Assembly: GCA_001464355.1 (NCBI GenBank)
Contig: LNEU01000018.1
Location: 186,001-250,000, forward strand
Source of the DNA: Burkholderiales bacterium Ga0077544
Lineage (GTDB): Bacteria; Pseudomonadota; Gammaproteobacteria; Burkholderiales; Burkholderiaceae_D
Direction: 5' to 3'
Length of the DNA stretch: 64,000 nt
Under the pieces are notes generated by a model, which saw nothing but the letters and a program-made list of their open reading frames with translations, was not told the DNA's origin and searched no databases. Position numbers and translations under genes: made by a program. Positions 30,634 to 38,869 of this stretch are shown here, piece after piece (positions within the stretch are counted from its first letter, which is position 1; the number at the start of each line of letters is the position of its first letter).

Positions 30634-30849
30634 GAATTATGATTCCCATCGTTGACTCAACATTTCATATGCGGCGTCGAAAGCTGCATTCCTTGATGTT
30701 GCCTTGCCAGAGCCAAATACACAGTGCGTTTGATCACATATGTGAGCAAGTCAGATGTTTTTTGATAAAGTTGTTTTTTGAAAAACACAGGATCCACAAA
30801 GCCGAGCGGTGATGGATTGAACAGTGTCTCGATAATAAGAAAGTAATAG

Positions 30850-31971
30850 ATGCAAAAGTTCAACGCAACCAAAGAGCTTGCGGCCTTAATTAGTGCGCAT
30901 CAGGAAGCGCTGCTTTCTTATTGGCGCATGAAGGTCCGTGAGTTGCCGGCAGCTAAACTCTTGGACAAGCCAACTTTAAACGATCACATTCCCGTACTGC
31001 TCAAGGAGCTGGCGGCTGCTTTAGCACTTGCGGATGATGAGGCTATTCGTTCGCAGATTACCGCAGGCTCGTCGACGACACATGGACTGCAACGTTTGGA
31101 AAATGGATTTGAAGTCGAAGAGGTGGTCGCCGAGTACAACATCTTGCGAAATTGCATACACGAATTGGCCGAAAAGCATGACGTGATACTTGTGGGTAGC
31201 GCAGTACAATTTTTGAATAACACGTTGGACGCAGCAATTGCTACTGCCATTAAAGCGTATGTAGTGCAGCAAGCCATTGATACCAAGAGGCGGCGCGAGG
31301 ATTACCTTGCCTTCATTGCACATGATTTACGTACGCCATTAAACGCAATTATTTTATCCTCACAACTATTGGAGAGAGTGTGGTTGGAAGGTAACCCACC
31401 AGTCGATCGCATTAATCGTTCGCTCAAGACCTTGCAGCGGAATGCAGGTTACCTCACTCTTCAGGTCAATAAGATTCTAGAAGAGAACATTAATCTTGAG
31501 ACCGAAGCAGGTGTCAAGATGGAGCGCCGACGATTTGATCTTTGGCCATTGGTTGAGTCCTTGATACTTGATTTAACTCCTGTAGCCGGTTCAGGCAGTA
31601 CGAGCATCATCAACAATGTTTCAGAAGATCTCGTCGTATTTGCTGATGCGTCTTTATTGCGTCGAGTATTTCAGAATCTCATTGCCAACGCCATCCGACA
31701 TACGCCCGATGGCGAAATAATTATTACGGCCAACCAAGTTGGCTCGTTGGTAGAGTGCGTAGTCACTGATAACGGAAGCGGTATTTCAGAAGATCGAATC
31801 GAACAAGTGTTTGAAAAGCTGGAAACCGAGAGCATGAATTTGTCCGATATGGGCTTAGGACTCACCATTTGTAAAACTTTTATCGAAGCGCATGGCGGAA
31901 CGATTATGGTGAAAAGCGAGATCGACAAAGGATCCAGTTTTTATTTCACGCTACCAGATGCAGAGCAATAA
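30850..31971 (+). CDS. Soluble sensor histidine kinase with RsbRD-like N-terminus
   Basis: 373 residues without membrane helices. N-terminal about 10-145 is an all-helical RsbRD/RsbU-N-type sensor region (ALISAHQEALLSYWRMKVRELP ... ENGFEVEEVVAEYNILRNCIHELA). Then HisKA with His158 (YLAFIAHDLRTPLNAI), and HATPase with NLIANAIRHTPDGEI, DNGSGISEDRIEQVF and MGLGLTICKTFIEAHGG. Such cytosolic kinases sense internal signals. Divergently adjacent to a lone receiver protein; no other partner is visible. Confidence 0.9.
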   Translation: MQKFNATKELAALISAHQEALLSYWRMKVRELPAAKLLDKPTLNDHIPVLLKELAAALALADDEAIRSQITAGSSTTHGLQRLENGFEVEEVVAEYNILRNCIHELAEKHDVILVGSAVQFLNNTLDAAIATAIKAYVVQQAIDTKRRREDYLAFIAHDLRTPLNAIILSSQLLERVWLEGNPPVDRINRSLKTLQRNAGYLTLQVNKILEENINLETEAGVKMERRRFDLWPLVESLILDLTPVAGSGSTSIINNVSEDLVVFADASLLRRVFQNLIANAIRHTPDGEIIITANQVGSLVECVVTDNGSGISEDRIEQVFEKLETESMNLSDMGLGLTICKTFIEAHGGTIMVKSEIDKGSSFYFTLPDAEQ

Positions 31972-32343
31972 CTCGGCGTTCAGTTTGCAAGTACGTATGT
32001 CTAAAGCCATAGTCCGCTAAAGATTTGCCGTACATTGCGTCTGCCTGTTGATTTGCGCGCAGAATTGACTCGCTCTAACTGATCCACCTTCGACTGTCTG
32101 GCGAAGGCGGCGGTTTCAACCGGACTTAAGCCCCTTTAAACCCCAATGTAAACAAGTCGATGCGCATTTGTTTCAAGGCTCGACAAGCGTATCACTTCAT
32201 CTCGCTTCTTTGGTCCAGCCCGAGGGGTTCACTCCAGGCCCGCATGCCACCATTCCCGACAGTCATCGCCCCCTGCTGACAGCATTGAACAGATTTTTCC
32301 AGCGCCAAGTAGAATGAATGTCCATTGATACTGAAAGCAGCGC
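31972..32343. other. Non-coding region before the SDR gene
   Basis: 372 bases with no supported gene. The only recognisable item is a 15-base match to the IS30-type terminal repeat at 32109-32123. Short frames here lack ribosome sites. Confidence 0.5.
32109..32123 (+). repeat. Truncated IS30-type inverted-repeat end
   Basis: ggcggtttcaaccgg is identical to the outer 15 bases of the 26-bp terminal repeat of the IS30-family element at 48292-49518, then diverges. It is too long a match to expect by chance in 64 kb. Either a deletion scar of an old copy or an IR-like hotspot, which IS30 elements are known to target. Confidence 0.6.
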
Positions 32344-33411
32344 ATGAAACGCACAGCACTCATCGCGGGCATTACCGGAATCGGCGGCAACCATGTCGCC
32401 CGGGAATTGCTGGCGAGCGGATGGGAGGTCATCGGCCTGTCACGTCGACCACCGCAGGGCTTGGCATCTGTTCAACACGTCGTCGCCGACCTGCTCGACC
32501 CAAGCGCTCTCGCTCTCGCGCTGGAGAATGTCTCGCCGACACACGTCTTCATCACTACTTGGATGCGCCAGGACACGGAAGCCGAGAATATCCGTGTTAA
32601 TTCAGCGTTGGTGCGCAATCTGCTCAACGCGCTGTCATCAAAGAAAAGCGTGCGTCATGTCGCGCTCGTCACCGGCCTGAAACATTATCTCGGTCCGTTC
32701 GAAGCATATGCCAGTTCCGGTACTCTGCCAGATACACCACTGCGGGAAAGCCAGCCGCGTCTGCCTCTTGAGAATTTTTACTACGCCCAGGAAGATGAGG
32801 TCTATTTAGCGGCAGAACGCGACCGTTTCACATGGACGGTACACCGGCCGCACACCATCATCGGGCTAGCCGTCGGCAATGCCATGAACCTCGGCACCAC
32901 ACTGGCTGTCTATGCGACTATTTGTAAAGAAACCGGACGCGCGTTCCAGTTTCCTGGTTCTGAGGCGCAGTGGAAGGGACTGTCTGACGTCACGGATGCG
33001 CGCATGCTGGCCCGGCAGCTTGTGTGGGCTGCCGATACGGACGCCGCCCGCAACGAGGCCTTCAACATCGTCAACGGCGACTTTTTTCGCTGGAACTGGT
33101 TGTGGCCGAAGCTGGCCGATTGGTTCGGCGTGCAGTCGGCGGGATTTAGCGGAACGATAAAACCCCTGGACGCGACGATGGCAAACGATCATGCATTGTG
33201 GCGCGAGATTGCCCAACGCAATGACCTCGCAGAGCCTGACCTGGACCGCCTGGCATCTGCGTGGCACACGGATCTCGATCTTGGTCGTCCACTAGAGGTA
33301 ATGACCGATATGGCGAATAGTCGCCGTCTCGGCTTCAGTGCATATCAGGCAACTGACTCGTCGTTCTTCGATCTTTTCGAGCGTCTGCGCACAGAGCGAC
33401 TGATTCCCTAA
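32344..33411 (+). CDS. PRISE-type SDR family oxidoreductase
   Basis: 355-residue NAD(P)H-dependent reductase with an N-terminal Rossmann fold (ALIAGITGIGGNHVARELL, dinucleotide loop GITGIGG). The block PLENFYYAQEDEVYLAAE contains the YYxxED-type catalytic Tyr motif of the progesterone-5-beta-reductase/iridoid-synthase-like (PRISE) subgroup, which reduces activated C=C bonds. WTVHRPHTIIGLAVGNAMNLGTTLAVYA and the C-terminal DLFERLRTERLIP also fit. No operon partner; the physiological substrate is unknown. Confidence 0.87.
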   Translation: MKRTALIAGITGIGGNHVARELLASGWEVIGLSRRPPQGLASVQHVVADLLDPSALALALENVSPTHVFITTWMRQDTEAENIRVNSALVRNLLNALSSKKSVRHVALVTGLKHYLGPFEAYASSGTLPDTPLRESQPRLPLENFYYAQEDEVYLAAERDRFTWTVHRPHTIIGLAVGNAMNLGTTLAVYATICKETGRAFQFPGSEAQWKGLSDVTDARMLARQLVWAADTDAARNEAFNIVNGDFFRWNWLWPKLADWFGVQSAGFSGTIKPLDATMANDHALWREIAQRNDLAEPDLDRLASAWHTDLDLGRPLEVMTDMANSRRLGFSAYQATDSSFFDLFERLRTERLIP

Positions 33412-33530
33412 GTCTGGCGTAATAACTTCAAGCTCTGCGTTGGACGTTAGTGCACGGTCTGCTTGCGATCCAAAGCCGCAGTCTGAAAATTGAAAGTGGC
33501 TGTTTGGAACGCGTTCACTCGATAGAAGGG

Positions 33531-33953
33531 TTAGGTACTTGTCACGTGCGAACGCCACTTTGGTTTGGGTGGAAAATACCACCAGGTTGCTGCGACGGCC
33601 AGGCCGAAGATTGAGTATGCGGTTATGAACACCCATGCCGGGGCGTCCCAGAACAGGATGGATTGCAGCCAGTATTCGATGAAACCACCTGAATAGGAAG
33701 TAGTTCCAGCTTGCTCCCTCAGCCACATTTCCAGCGTGGTGAGTGGGCAGACAATGCCTAGCCAAGTCTCCGCGACAACGATGAGTATGGTGGCGAGGTG
33801 CAACAGCCTGAACCAGAGTGCATTGACCCACCGCCAAGAACGAAGATTGCCGAGGACTACCAGTAGCAAGCCGCCGATCACAAAGAGCACGATCAAGACG
33901 TGCAGCGAAAGCACCACATTGGCAAGGAATCGGTATGGCAGTGAATAGGCCAT
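33531..33953 (-). CDS. DUF2784 membrane protein
   Basis: 140-residue integral membrane protein with four helices and the DUF2784 pattern: LPYRFLANVVLSLHVLIVLFV at the start, a central WFRLLHLATILIVVAETWLGIVCPLTTLE block with the conserved PLTTLE, and the C-terminal helix VFITAYSIFGLAVAATWWYFPP. The start was set at ATG 33953 with AGG 8 bases upstream; a GTG three codons earlier is possible. Function unknown; convergent with the SDR gene. Confidence 0.85.
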   Translation of the reverse strand: MAYSLPYRFLANVVLSLHVLIVLFVIGGLLLVVLGNLRSWRWVNALWFRLLHLATILIVVAETWLGIVCPLTTLEMWLREQAGTTSYSGGFIEYWLQSILFWDAPAWVFITAYSIFGLAVAATWWYFPPKPKWRSHVTST

Positions 33954-34160
33954 TGCACGCACCTAAGCTTATAAATACACAACCCAATTTAGCATGGGAG
34001 CCTGCGATTTAATACTGAAGTCGTTGCCGTTTACTCATATCCAGGCAATACCGATTTCATCAATTCATTGCATCAACGGGGTTAATCCAAGGTCAAGCGG
34101 ACATTCAATTTTTACTTCCATCGATAGATGACGGTAAATAGGCGGGCGGGTGAGGAAGAT

Positions 34161-34190
34161 AAAAAAAGCTTGTTGTAACAAGCCTTTTTT
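34161..34190. terminator. Bidirectional rho-independent terminator
   Basis: gcttgtt (34168-34174) and aacaagc (34177-34183) form a stem flanked by seven A on the left and six T on the right. It serves the DUF533 gene (minus strand), whose stop is 46 bases away. Confidence 0.8.
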
Positions 34191-34236
34191 CAGTCTGTGA
34201 AAGCGAGCGACAAACAACGTCGCTGCTCGTTTCATC

Positions 34237-35004
34237 CTAGTTTGCTGAAATGTCAGCTACCTGCTGTTCAAGCTTGGCCTTAAGGGCAGGATCGAGTTTC
34301 AACTCTTTCGCCAATTGATCCAGATAGGCACGCTCCATGAAGGTTTCCTCATCGACAACCAGCAGGCTGGCAAGATACATCTCGGCTGCCATTTCCGGTG
34401 TACTGGATACACGTGCCACTGCAGATGGATCAAGTGGACGCGTCAATTCTTCATGCAGCCAACGCTGGTCGCTGGCATCTTCCGAGAGCTTGGCCATTTC
34501 CTGTTCAAGCAACTGCGTTTCTTCGGGGCCGATATGACCATCGGCCTTGGCCGCACCTATCATGGCAATCAGTATCGCCGAACTGTGTTGTTCTGCCTGC
34601 GCGGCAGGTAGTCGATCCAGCGTTTGCGGTTCGGCAATGGTTTTAATGCCGGTTTGTTGCGCTTTGTCGCGCTGCCAGTCGCCATAGGCTTTGAAAGCCA
34701 GCGCGCCCAGTGCCGCCATGCCGCCGTACATGGCCAGATTGCCGCCCATTTTGCGGGCCTTCTTGCTGCTGAGAAGCATAGCCAGCGCACCGCCACCGAT
34801 GGCGCCTCCGCCGAATCCCGTCAGCAAAGACGACAGACCACTTCCGCCGGCCTGATTATTGCCGGACTGACTGCCGCCTAACAGGCCTCCGAGTTTGTCC
34901 TGCAATCCATTCAAAGCGCCGCCACCTTGCTGGCCGCTACTCCATTGTTTGGCCAAATCCTGGCCGGATCGCAATAGTTGATCCAGTATGTGACGTGTAC
35001 TCAA
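34237..35004 (-). CDS. DUF533 / YebE-like TerB-fold membrane protein
   Basis: 255 residues. A Gly/Ser-rich N-terminal stretch (about 25-70: SSGQQGGGALNGLQDKLGGLLGG) is followed by a Gly-rich hydrophobic helix (GGGAIGGGALAMLLSS, then YGGMAALGALAFKAYGDW). The C-terminal half (about 130-255) is a TerB-like acidic helical domain (LIAMIGAAKADGHIGPEETQLLEQEM) as in E. coli YebE. I prefer the TTG at 35004 with AAGGAAG 5 bases upstream (MSTRHILDQLLRSGQ); an ATG at 35067 would add 21 uncharacteristic residues. Often an envelope-stress gene in enterics; role here unknown. Confidence 0.85.
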   Translation of the reverse strand: MSTRHILDQLLRSGQDLAKQWSSGQQGGGALNGLQDKLGGLLGGSQSGNNQAGGSGLSSLLTGFGGGAIGGGALAMLLSSKKARKMGGNLAMYGGMAALGALAFKAYGDWQRDKAQQTGIKTIAEPQTLDRLPAAQAEQHSSAILIAMIGAAKADGHIGPEETQLLEQEMAKLSEDASDQRWLHEELTRPLDPSAVARVSSTPEMAAEMYLASLLVVDEETFMERAYLDQLAKELKLDPALKAKLEQQVADISAN

Positions 35005-35244
35005 TGTGACTTCCTTGTGAATGTTGTAGACAGGATCATTGATCCGAGAAATCCGGTTTTTGTTCATTTTTTACTAGCGCAGAAGGGGCTGACAAAGCAG
35101 AAACGCAGCTCTTACTGGTACTAGTGTCTGGATATTTTATACGGAGCTCCGATTTTCTCAACTCAGGATATTATCAGAGAGAATATGGTCAATCATGTCG
35201 TTTTTTACCTTGACCCTCCATACTTTTTTATAGAGTGAAAGCAA

Positions 35245-35709
35245 ATGAAATTGAAGTTCAGTCATGTGGATGTATTGGTCATGGATTTGGAGGTGGCATG
35301 CGCGTATTACGCGGATCTCTTTAATGCCAAAATCTCGAAAACCCTTGTCTGGGAACGTGGCGGTCTGCATGTGCGCTACGCGATTGTCATGTTCGGAGCT
35401 GAACGTTTCATGCTGGTGCAACCGATTAGCGGAGGCTTGAAAGACCTGCTGGACGTCAAAGGTGACGGAACCATCTATCGTCATTGCTATTCCACGCCTG
35501 ACATCGAAGCCGCCTATGAAGAACTAATCATAGCTGGCGTTCAGCCGGAAGATGAAAATGGAAATCCACTTGCCAAGAGTAATCTCCAGTCGCCGAGCGG
35601 GGCCCGGATTATCTGGTTACCTAAACGTTTCGAAAATTTCTCTATCGAATTGCTCGAAGAAAAAGAGCTGGAAGCATTCATAGCCGACGCATTTGCCGAG
35701 ATTGCGTAA
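35245..35709 (+). CDS. VOC-superfamily (glyoxalase-like) protein
   Basis: 154 residues with two beta-alpha-beta-beta-beta modules: KFSHVDVLVMDLEVACAYYADLFNAKISKT and IYRHCYSTPDIEAAYEELIIAGVQPE, ending with SPSGARIIWLPKRFENFSIELLEEKE. Candidate metal ligands are His10 in the first module and the late Glu residues. The family covers lyases, dioxygenases and resistance proteins; the reaction cannot be assigned. Its last 32 bases overlap the 3' end of the convergent gene at 35678. Confidence 0.82.
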   Translation: MKLKFSHVDVLVMDLEVACAYYADLFNAKISKTLVWERGGLHVRYAIVMFGAERFMLVQPISGGLKDLLDVKGDGTIYRHCYSTPDIEAAYEELIIAGVQPEDENGNPLAKSNLQSPSGARIIWLPKRFENFSIELLEEKELEAFIADAFAEIA

Positions 35710-36385
35710 GACCGGCGCGAGCGTTCGATGCACATTCGAGGCCACTTTGCAGCTCCAAAGCTAGCGTCATTTCAGTATGCTCAGCCAAACCGGCAAGATC
35801 CCGATTTTTTCCGAGCATAATCATTCTGGTATGAAGATCTTCACGAATCTGATGACTGACTTCTGCTCCCAAATAGCGCAGGGTTTTGTCGCGCAGGTCC
35901 ACATAAATCAAATCGTAATGCTTGTTAAGTGAGTGCCACAAGGCATGTGCGCCTGCGGACTGACGTGCGCCACTAATCAAACAATTTCCTGCATCCAGCC
36001 ACCATCGATAGATGGCGCTGGCTATGCCGCGACGTTGATAGGCTGGCGCGTATTTGGAATGTGTCGCGCGCAGATGTTTGTCCTGACGACGATTCAATTC
36101 GATCAAACGATTAAAGACGGTATAGCCCGCGAGACAGCGGTGCTTCAGGTCTTCAACGTAGACATAATGTTCTCCATCTGCCTCTCGATATCGGAAGACC
36201 AGATTAGGAAAATTGATGGCTATACAAGGAAGGTCGTAAAGAATATCGCCAGGCTGATTCAAGCGTCGATCTAGCGCGTCAAGTTCTCTTTCCAGTTCGG
36301 TTGCCGGAAGCTGTACGTCGATACGCAGTTCCATGATGCGAGCCAGCCAGAGCATATATGGAAAGGGAAGGGCTAAGCTATGCAA
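35678..36385 (-). CDS. Hypothetical GNAT-like protein
   Basis: About 235 residues, not confidently recognised. The centre, HSKYAPAYQRRGIASAIYRWWLDAGNCLISGARQSAGAHALWHSL, resembles the acetyl-CoA loop of GNAT acetyltransferases (QRRGIAxxIY), preceded by strands (LVFRYREADGEHYVYVEDL). No membrane segment. The start is uncertain: TTG 36385 has GGAG 6 bases upstream; ATGs at 36355 and 36334 lack clear ribosome sites. The last 32 bases overlap the convergent VOC gene. Confidence 0.65.
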   Translation of the reverse strand: MHSLALPFPYMLWLARIMELRIDVQLPATELERELDALDRRLNQPGDILYDLPCIAINFPNLVFRYREADGEHYVYVEDLKHRCLAGYTVFNRLIELNRRQDKHLRATHSKYAPAYQRRGIASAIYRWWLDAGNCLISGARQSAGAHALWHSLNKHYDLIYVDLRDKTLRYLGAEVSHQIREDLHTRMIMLGKNRDLAGLAEHTEMTLALELQSGLECASNARAGLTQSRQMRRL

Positions 36386-36442
36386 GATAATCTCCAAATC
36401 AATACTGGGTAAGTAGATTTTTTCAAACTCAACAAAATGTCA

Positions 36443-37315
36443 TCAAGCCACGTAAGGGCCGCCCCACCAGCCGCTCATCAAGCGTTCTGGTTTCGACTTG
36501 GCGCGCACCTGGGCACTGGCCTCCCATGCATCAAACTGAACGATCAATCCCGCATAGATGCCGTAGCCTTCACCCGCGTGTATTTCCTCCATTGCCTGCA
36601 GGCTCTCTCCCGCTTTGATCGTGCCGTGGGCAACAATGGCTTCCCTGGCATTGATGCCCCAATTTGCTTCCAGATGTTTTTCGCAAAGTATGCTTGCGCC
36701 AGATTCGATTCCATTGCCGGCCCAGATACTGTCCAGACCCCTGATGGATCCACCGGCTCTGATACTTTTGTCGCAGCGAAATACGCCTTTGCTCACGAGG
36801 TCTTGTCCCACGAATGCATTGCCCGCAACGGACAGATCGCCACCGCAAAATAACTCCCACTCGGCCCGCAAGTCGCCACCGCAACGCAGATTTTCTTGCA
36901 CCTCAATGCCCCATCCCGCTTTGATATCTCCACCTGCATCCAGCATTACTACGCTGCGAATGCTGCCGGCCGCACGGATATCTTCGCCAGCGATAATGGA
37001 ATGACCTGCACGTATCCCGCCGCCGGCACGTATCGCACGTCCGGCTCGCACTATTGATGCGACTTCAATGTTGCCCTGTACTTCTATTGTTCCAGCGAAC
37101 ACGATTGCATCTGCATCAATGGCGTCTACTCTTAGTACGCCATCAGTAGGACCAAACTGCGTGAGCAGCCAGCAGGCGTCATCGACCCGGCCCGCATTGA
37201 CCAGTGCATTCAAAAGAGGCTGGTAATCGCAGCCTTCTTGATGGTTGCGTAGAAACCAGCGAAATCCATCGGCACAGGGACTCTTGTGTTTAACGAAGTT
37301 TTTTGTCAGTTCCAT
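36443..37315 (-). CDS. Hypothetical protein with a beta-solenoid repeat domain
   Basis: 290 residues. About 1-60 form a small domain (FVKHKSPCADGFRWFLRNHQEGCDYQPLLNALVNAGRVDDACWLLTQFG) seen, from memory, in front of repeat domains in other bacteria. About 65-265 is a long array of short repeats of the form [IVL]-x-[AC]-G-x-[IL] spaced by 6-8 residues (IRAGGGIRAGHSIIAGEDIRAAGSIRSV split for length; WGIEVQENLRCGGDLRAEW; SIRAGGSIRGLDSIWAGNGIESG), which should stack as a left-handed or bactofilin-like solenoid. Cys recurs at matching positions (LRCGGDL, LFCGGDL, FRCDKSI, ILCEKHL). No signal peptide. Could be structural or a toxin/effector-type protein; function unknown. Confidence 0.8.
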   Translation of the reverse strand: MELTKNFVKHKSPCADGFRWFLRNHQEGCDYQPLLNALVNAGRVDDACWLLTQFGPTDGVLRVDAIDADAIVFAGTIEVQGNIEVASIVRAGRAIRAGGGIRAGHSIIAGEDIRAAGSIRSVVMLDAGGDIKAGWGIEVQENLRCGGDLRAEWELFCGGDLSVAGNAFVGQDLVSKGVFRCDKSIRAGGSIRGLDSIWAGNGIESGASILCEKHLEANWGINAREAIVAHGTIKAGESLQAMEEIHAGEGYGIYAGLIVQFDAWEASAQVRAKSKPERLMSGWWGGPYVA

Positions 37316-37989
37316 GGCGACTTGGATAGGACGAAAAAGGTCAGCGCAAGATAAGCTGTGGAAACCAGAGATGGGCGGAGGGCGAGCAAGCTGAACATGC
37401 GCAGCACGCGCACGAACGCAAGCTCGGCGAGAGTTTGCTCGCCGTAGATAATCGAAGACATGAAGTAAATCCCAAAGCGCGGCCGAAACTCAAGAAAGAG
37501 TTGGCCGCTATCGCGCTTGGCTTAAGCCCGGCGATAGATGAATTGCGCTAAAGAGAGAAGGAGTTATCGCCGGGCTTAGGAATCTGCTGTCGGCTGGAGG
37601 GCTTGCTTGATGCCCCTAAACCTGAGCACGTGCGAAAACGGAACCGTCATTAAAGACTGTTCTGACGCAAATGTGCCAAAGGAATAAACGAGGATTGCCA
37701 TAGGCGTGAGTATAGGCGATTCCGCAATATCGGGCAAACCATGGGCTTTTCCGCAATGGTCTGTTATAGGTTCAGGGAATGCCCACTACCGGCTAGAGTG
37801 GAGTACCGGTTTATACGATGTTGATTCAAGTTCATGAGATTTCCTTGTTAGAAAAAATCTCAGTTTGCACCGACTCGGAATCACCAGGACGGCAAAAAAT
37901 GGACTTGTAATCGCTATCGAAAAAACGTTAAAGCGCGTGCGCTTGCACAAACTTGCAGAAATTCAGAGATGCGAATGAAAGAACCATCG
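37316..37989. other. Gene-poor, hairpin-rich region
   Basis: 674 bases with no confident gene. Three inverted repeats cluster here: cggcgag/ctcgccg (37425-37431 / 37438-37444); an imperfect palindrome centred near 37495 (aagcgcggccgaaactc / gagttggccgctatcgcgctt); and a perfect 14-bp pair taagcccggcgata (37522-37535) / tatcgccgggctta (37564-37577). A plus-strand frame without a normal start runs through part of it and ends ..KLKKELAAIALGLSPAIDELR at a stop near 37551. It could be gene debris or a structured RNA. Confidence 0.5.
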
Positions 37990-38238
37990 TCACCGATAAA
38001 AAGCTTCGACCTTGCCTTTTAATTTCGTCATCAGGGGATTGCCCTTCCGATCTAGCGCCTTCCCGGCCGGGACCTTAACCCATCCTTCGCTGATGCAATA
38101 CTCCTCAACGTCGGAGCGGTCCTTGTCATTCAGCTTAATACCAATATCGTGTTCAAATATGGCAGCGTTGTAGTAAGGGCTGCGAGGATCGATCGAGAGT
38201 CGGTCGGGAAGAGAGGGCTGGTTTGTAGTATCGTTCAT
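37990..38238 (-). CDS. DUF3297 family protein
   Basis: 82-residue small soluble protein: LPDRLSIDPRSPYYNAAIFEHDIGIKLN opens it (given in part), followed by EYCISEGWVKVPAGKALDRKGNPL and TKLKGKVEAFY. These blocks define DUF3297, a family widespread in proteobacteria with unknown function. ATG at 38238 is taken as start because the five preceding codons fall outside the family profile. Monocistronic; the AT-rich upstream stretch runs to the IS-end remnant. Confidence 0.85.
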   Translation of the reverse strand: MNDTTNQPSLPDRLSIDPRSPYYNAAIFEHDIGIKLNDKDRSDVEEYCISEGWVKVPAGKALDRKGNPLMTKLKGKVEAFYR

Positions 38239-38318
38239 GTCGACAATTATCAACTATAAGATTAAGCAAAACAATTGTTTTGCTTTGTTTTTCAAATCAC
38301 TTGGTAGCCGCTATCAGA

Positions 38319-38352
38319 GGCGGATTCAACCGGTCGATGCAAGCCACTAGAA
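38319..38352 (+). repeat. Degenerate solo IS30-type left end
   Basis: ggcggattcaaccggtcgat and the following bases (to cactagaa) match the left terminus of the IS30-family element at 48292 with four mismatches in 34 positions. The match continues past the 26-bp inverted repeat into subterminal sequence (cactagaa), so this is a remnant left end, not just a repeat-like target. No transposase follows. Confidence 0.7.
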
Positions 38353-38400
38353 ACTAGGGTTAATACGGTCTTAAATCACCTTCACCCGTCAAGCATTACC

Positions 38401-38751
38401 CTACATCAGGTCGACACCAAATTGACGCATAACAAATGCAAAAGCAGCAAAGCATATAAGCGTGATGACGACAGACGCGAGAAGTGTCGGCCAGAAACCT
38501 ATCCTAGATAGCAGCATTGGGAAAATCAAGAACATCGGCAAGGTTGGAATGACGTACCAAAATGTATACCACGCGTGATTGCCAATTTTCGCCTCTGGCT
38601 GTTTTTCTATATAAAGCCAAATGAGTGTTAATACAGTAATCATCGGCAATGCAGCGATTAACCCTCCGAGTTTATCGCTACGCTTGGCGAGTTCAGAAAC
38701 AAGAACAACCACGCCAGCAGTAATTAGATATTTTGTGAAAATCCAATACAT
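38401..38751 (-). CDS. DUF3147 membrane protein
   Basis: 116 residues with four helices: FTKYLITAGVVVLVSELAKRSDKLGGLIAALP, LTLIWLYI, HAWYTFWYVIPTLPMFLIFPMLL and TLLASVVITLICFAAFAFVM. The SELAKRSDKLGGLIAALPMIT block is characteristic of DUF3147, a family common next to metal-efflux operons. Last gene of the minus-strand RND block, 118 bases after the preceding small periplasmic gene; co-transcription is plausible but not proven. Confidence 0.8.
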   Translation of the reverse strand: MYWIFTKYLITAGVVVLVSELAKRSDKLGGLIAALPMITVLTLIWLYIEKQPEAKIGNHAWYTFWYVIPTLPMFLIFPMLLSRIGFWPTLLASVVITLICFAAFAFVMRQFGVDLM

Positions 38752-38869
38752 TATGTTTTCCTAAATGCGCTCATTGCCTGCGTTATCAAAATTTGAGTTG
38801 ACGCACGCGTTCAAAAATACAAAGTAGTGCACTCGTCACTACTTTATATACATGGGCCCTTACGCAGTT

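Noticed and set aside
30657-30872. Minus-strand 71-residue frame upstream of the histidine kinase
   Set aside because: Overlaps the kinase start and promoter region; no ribosome site or homology.
33292-33987. Minus-strand 231-residue frame overlapping DUF2784
   Set aside because: Cys/His/Arg-rich, overlaps both the SDR 3' end and the well-supported DUF2784 gene in another frame.
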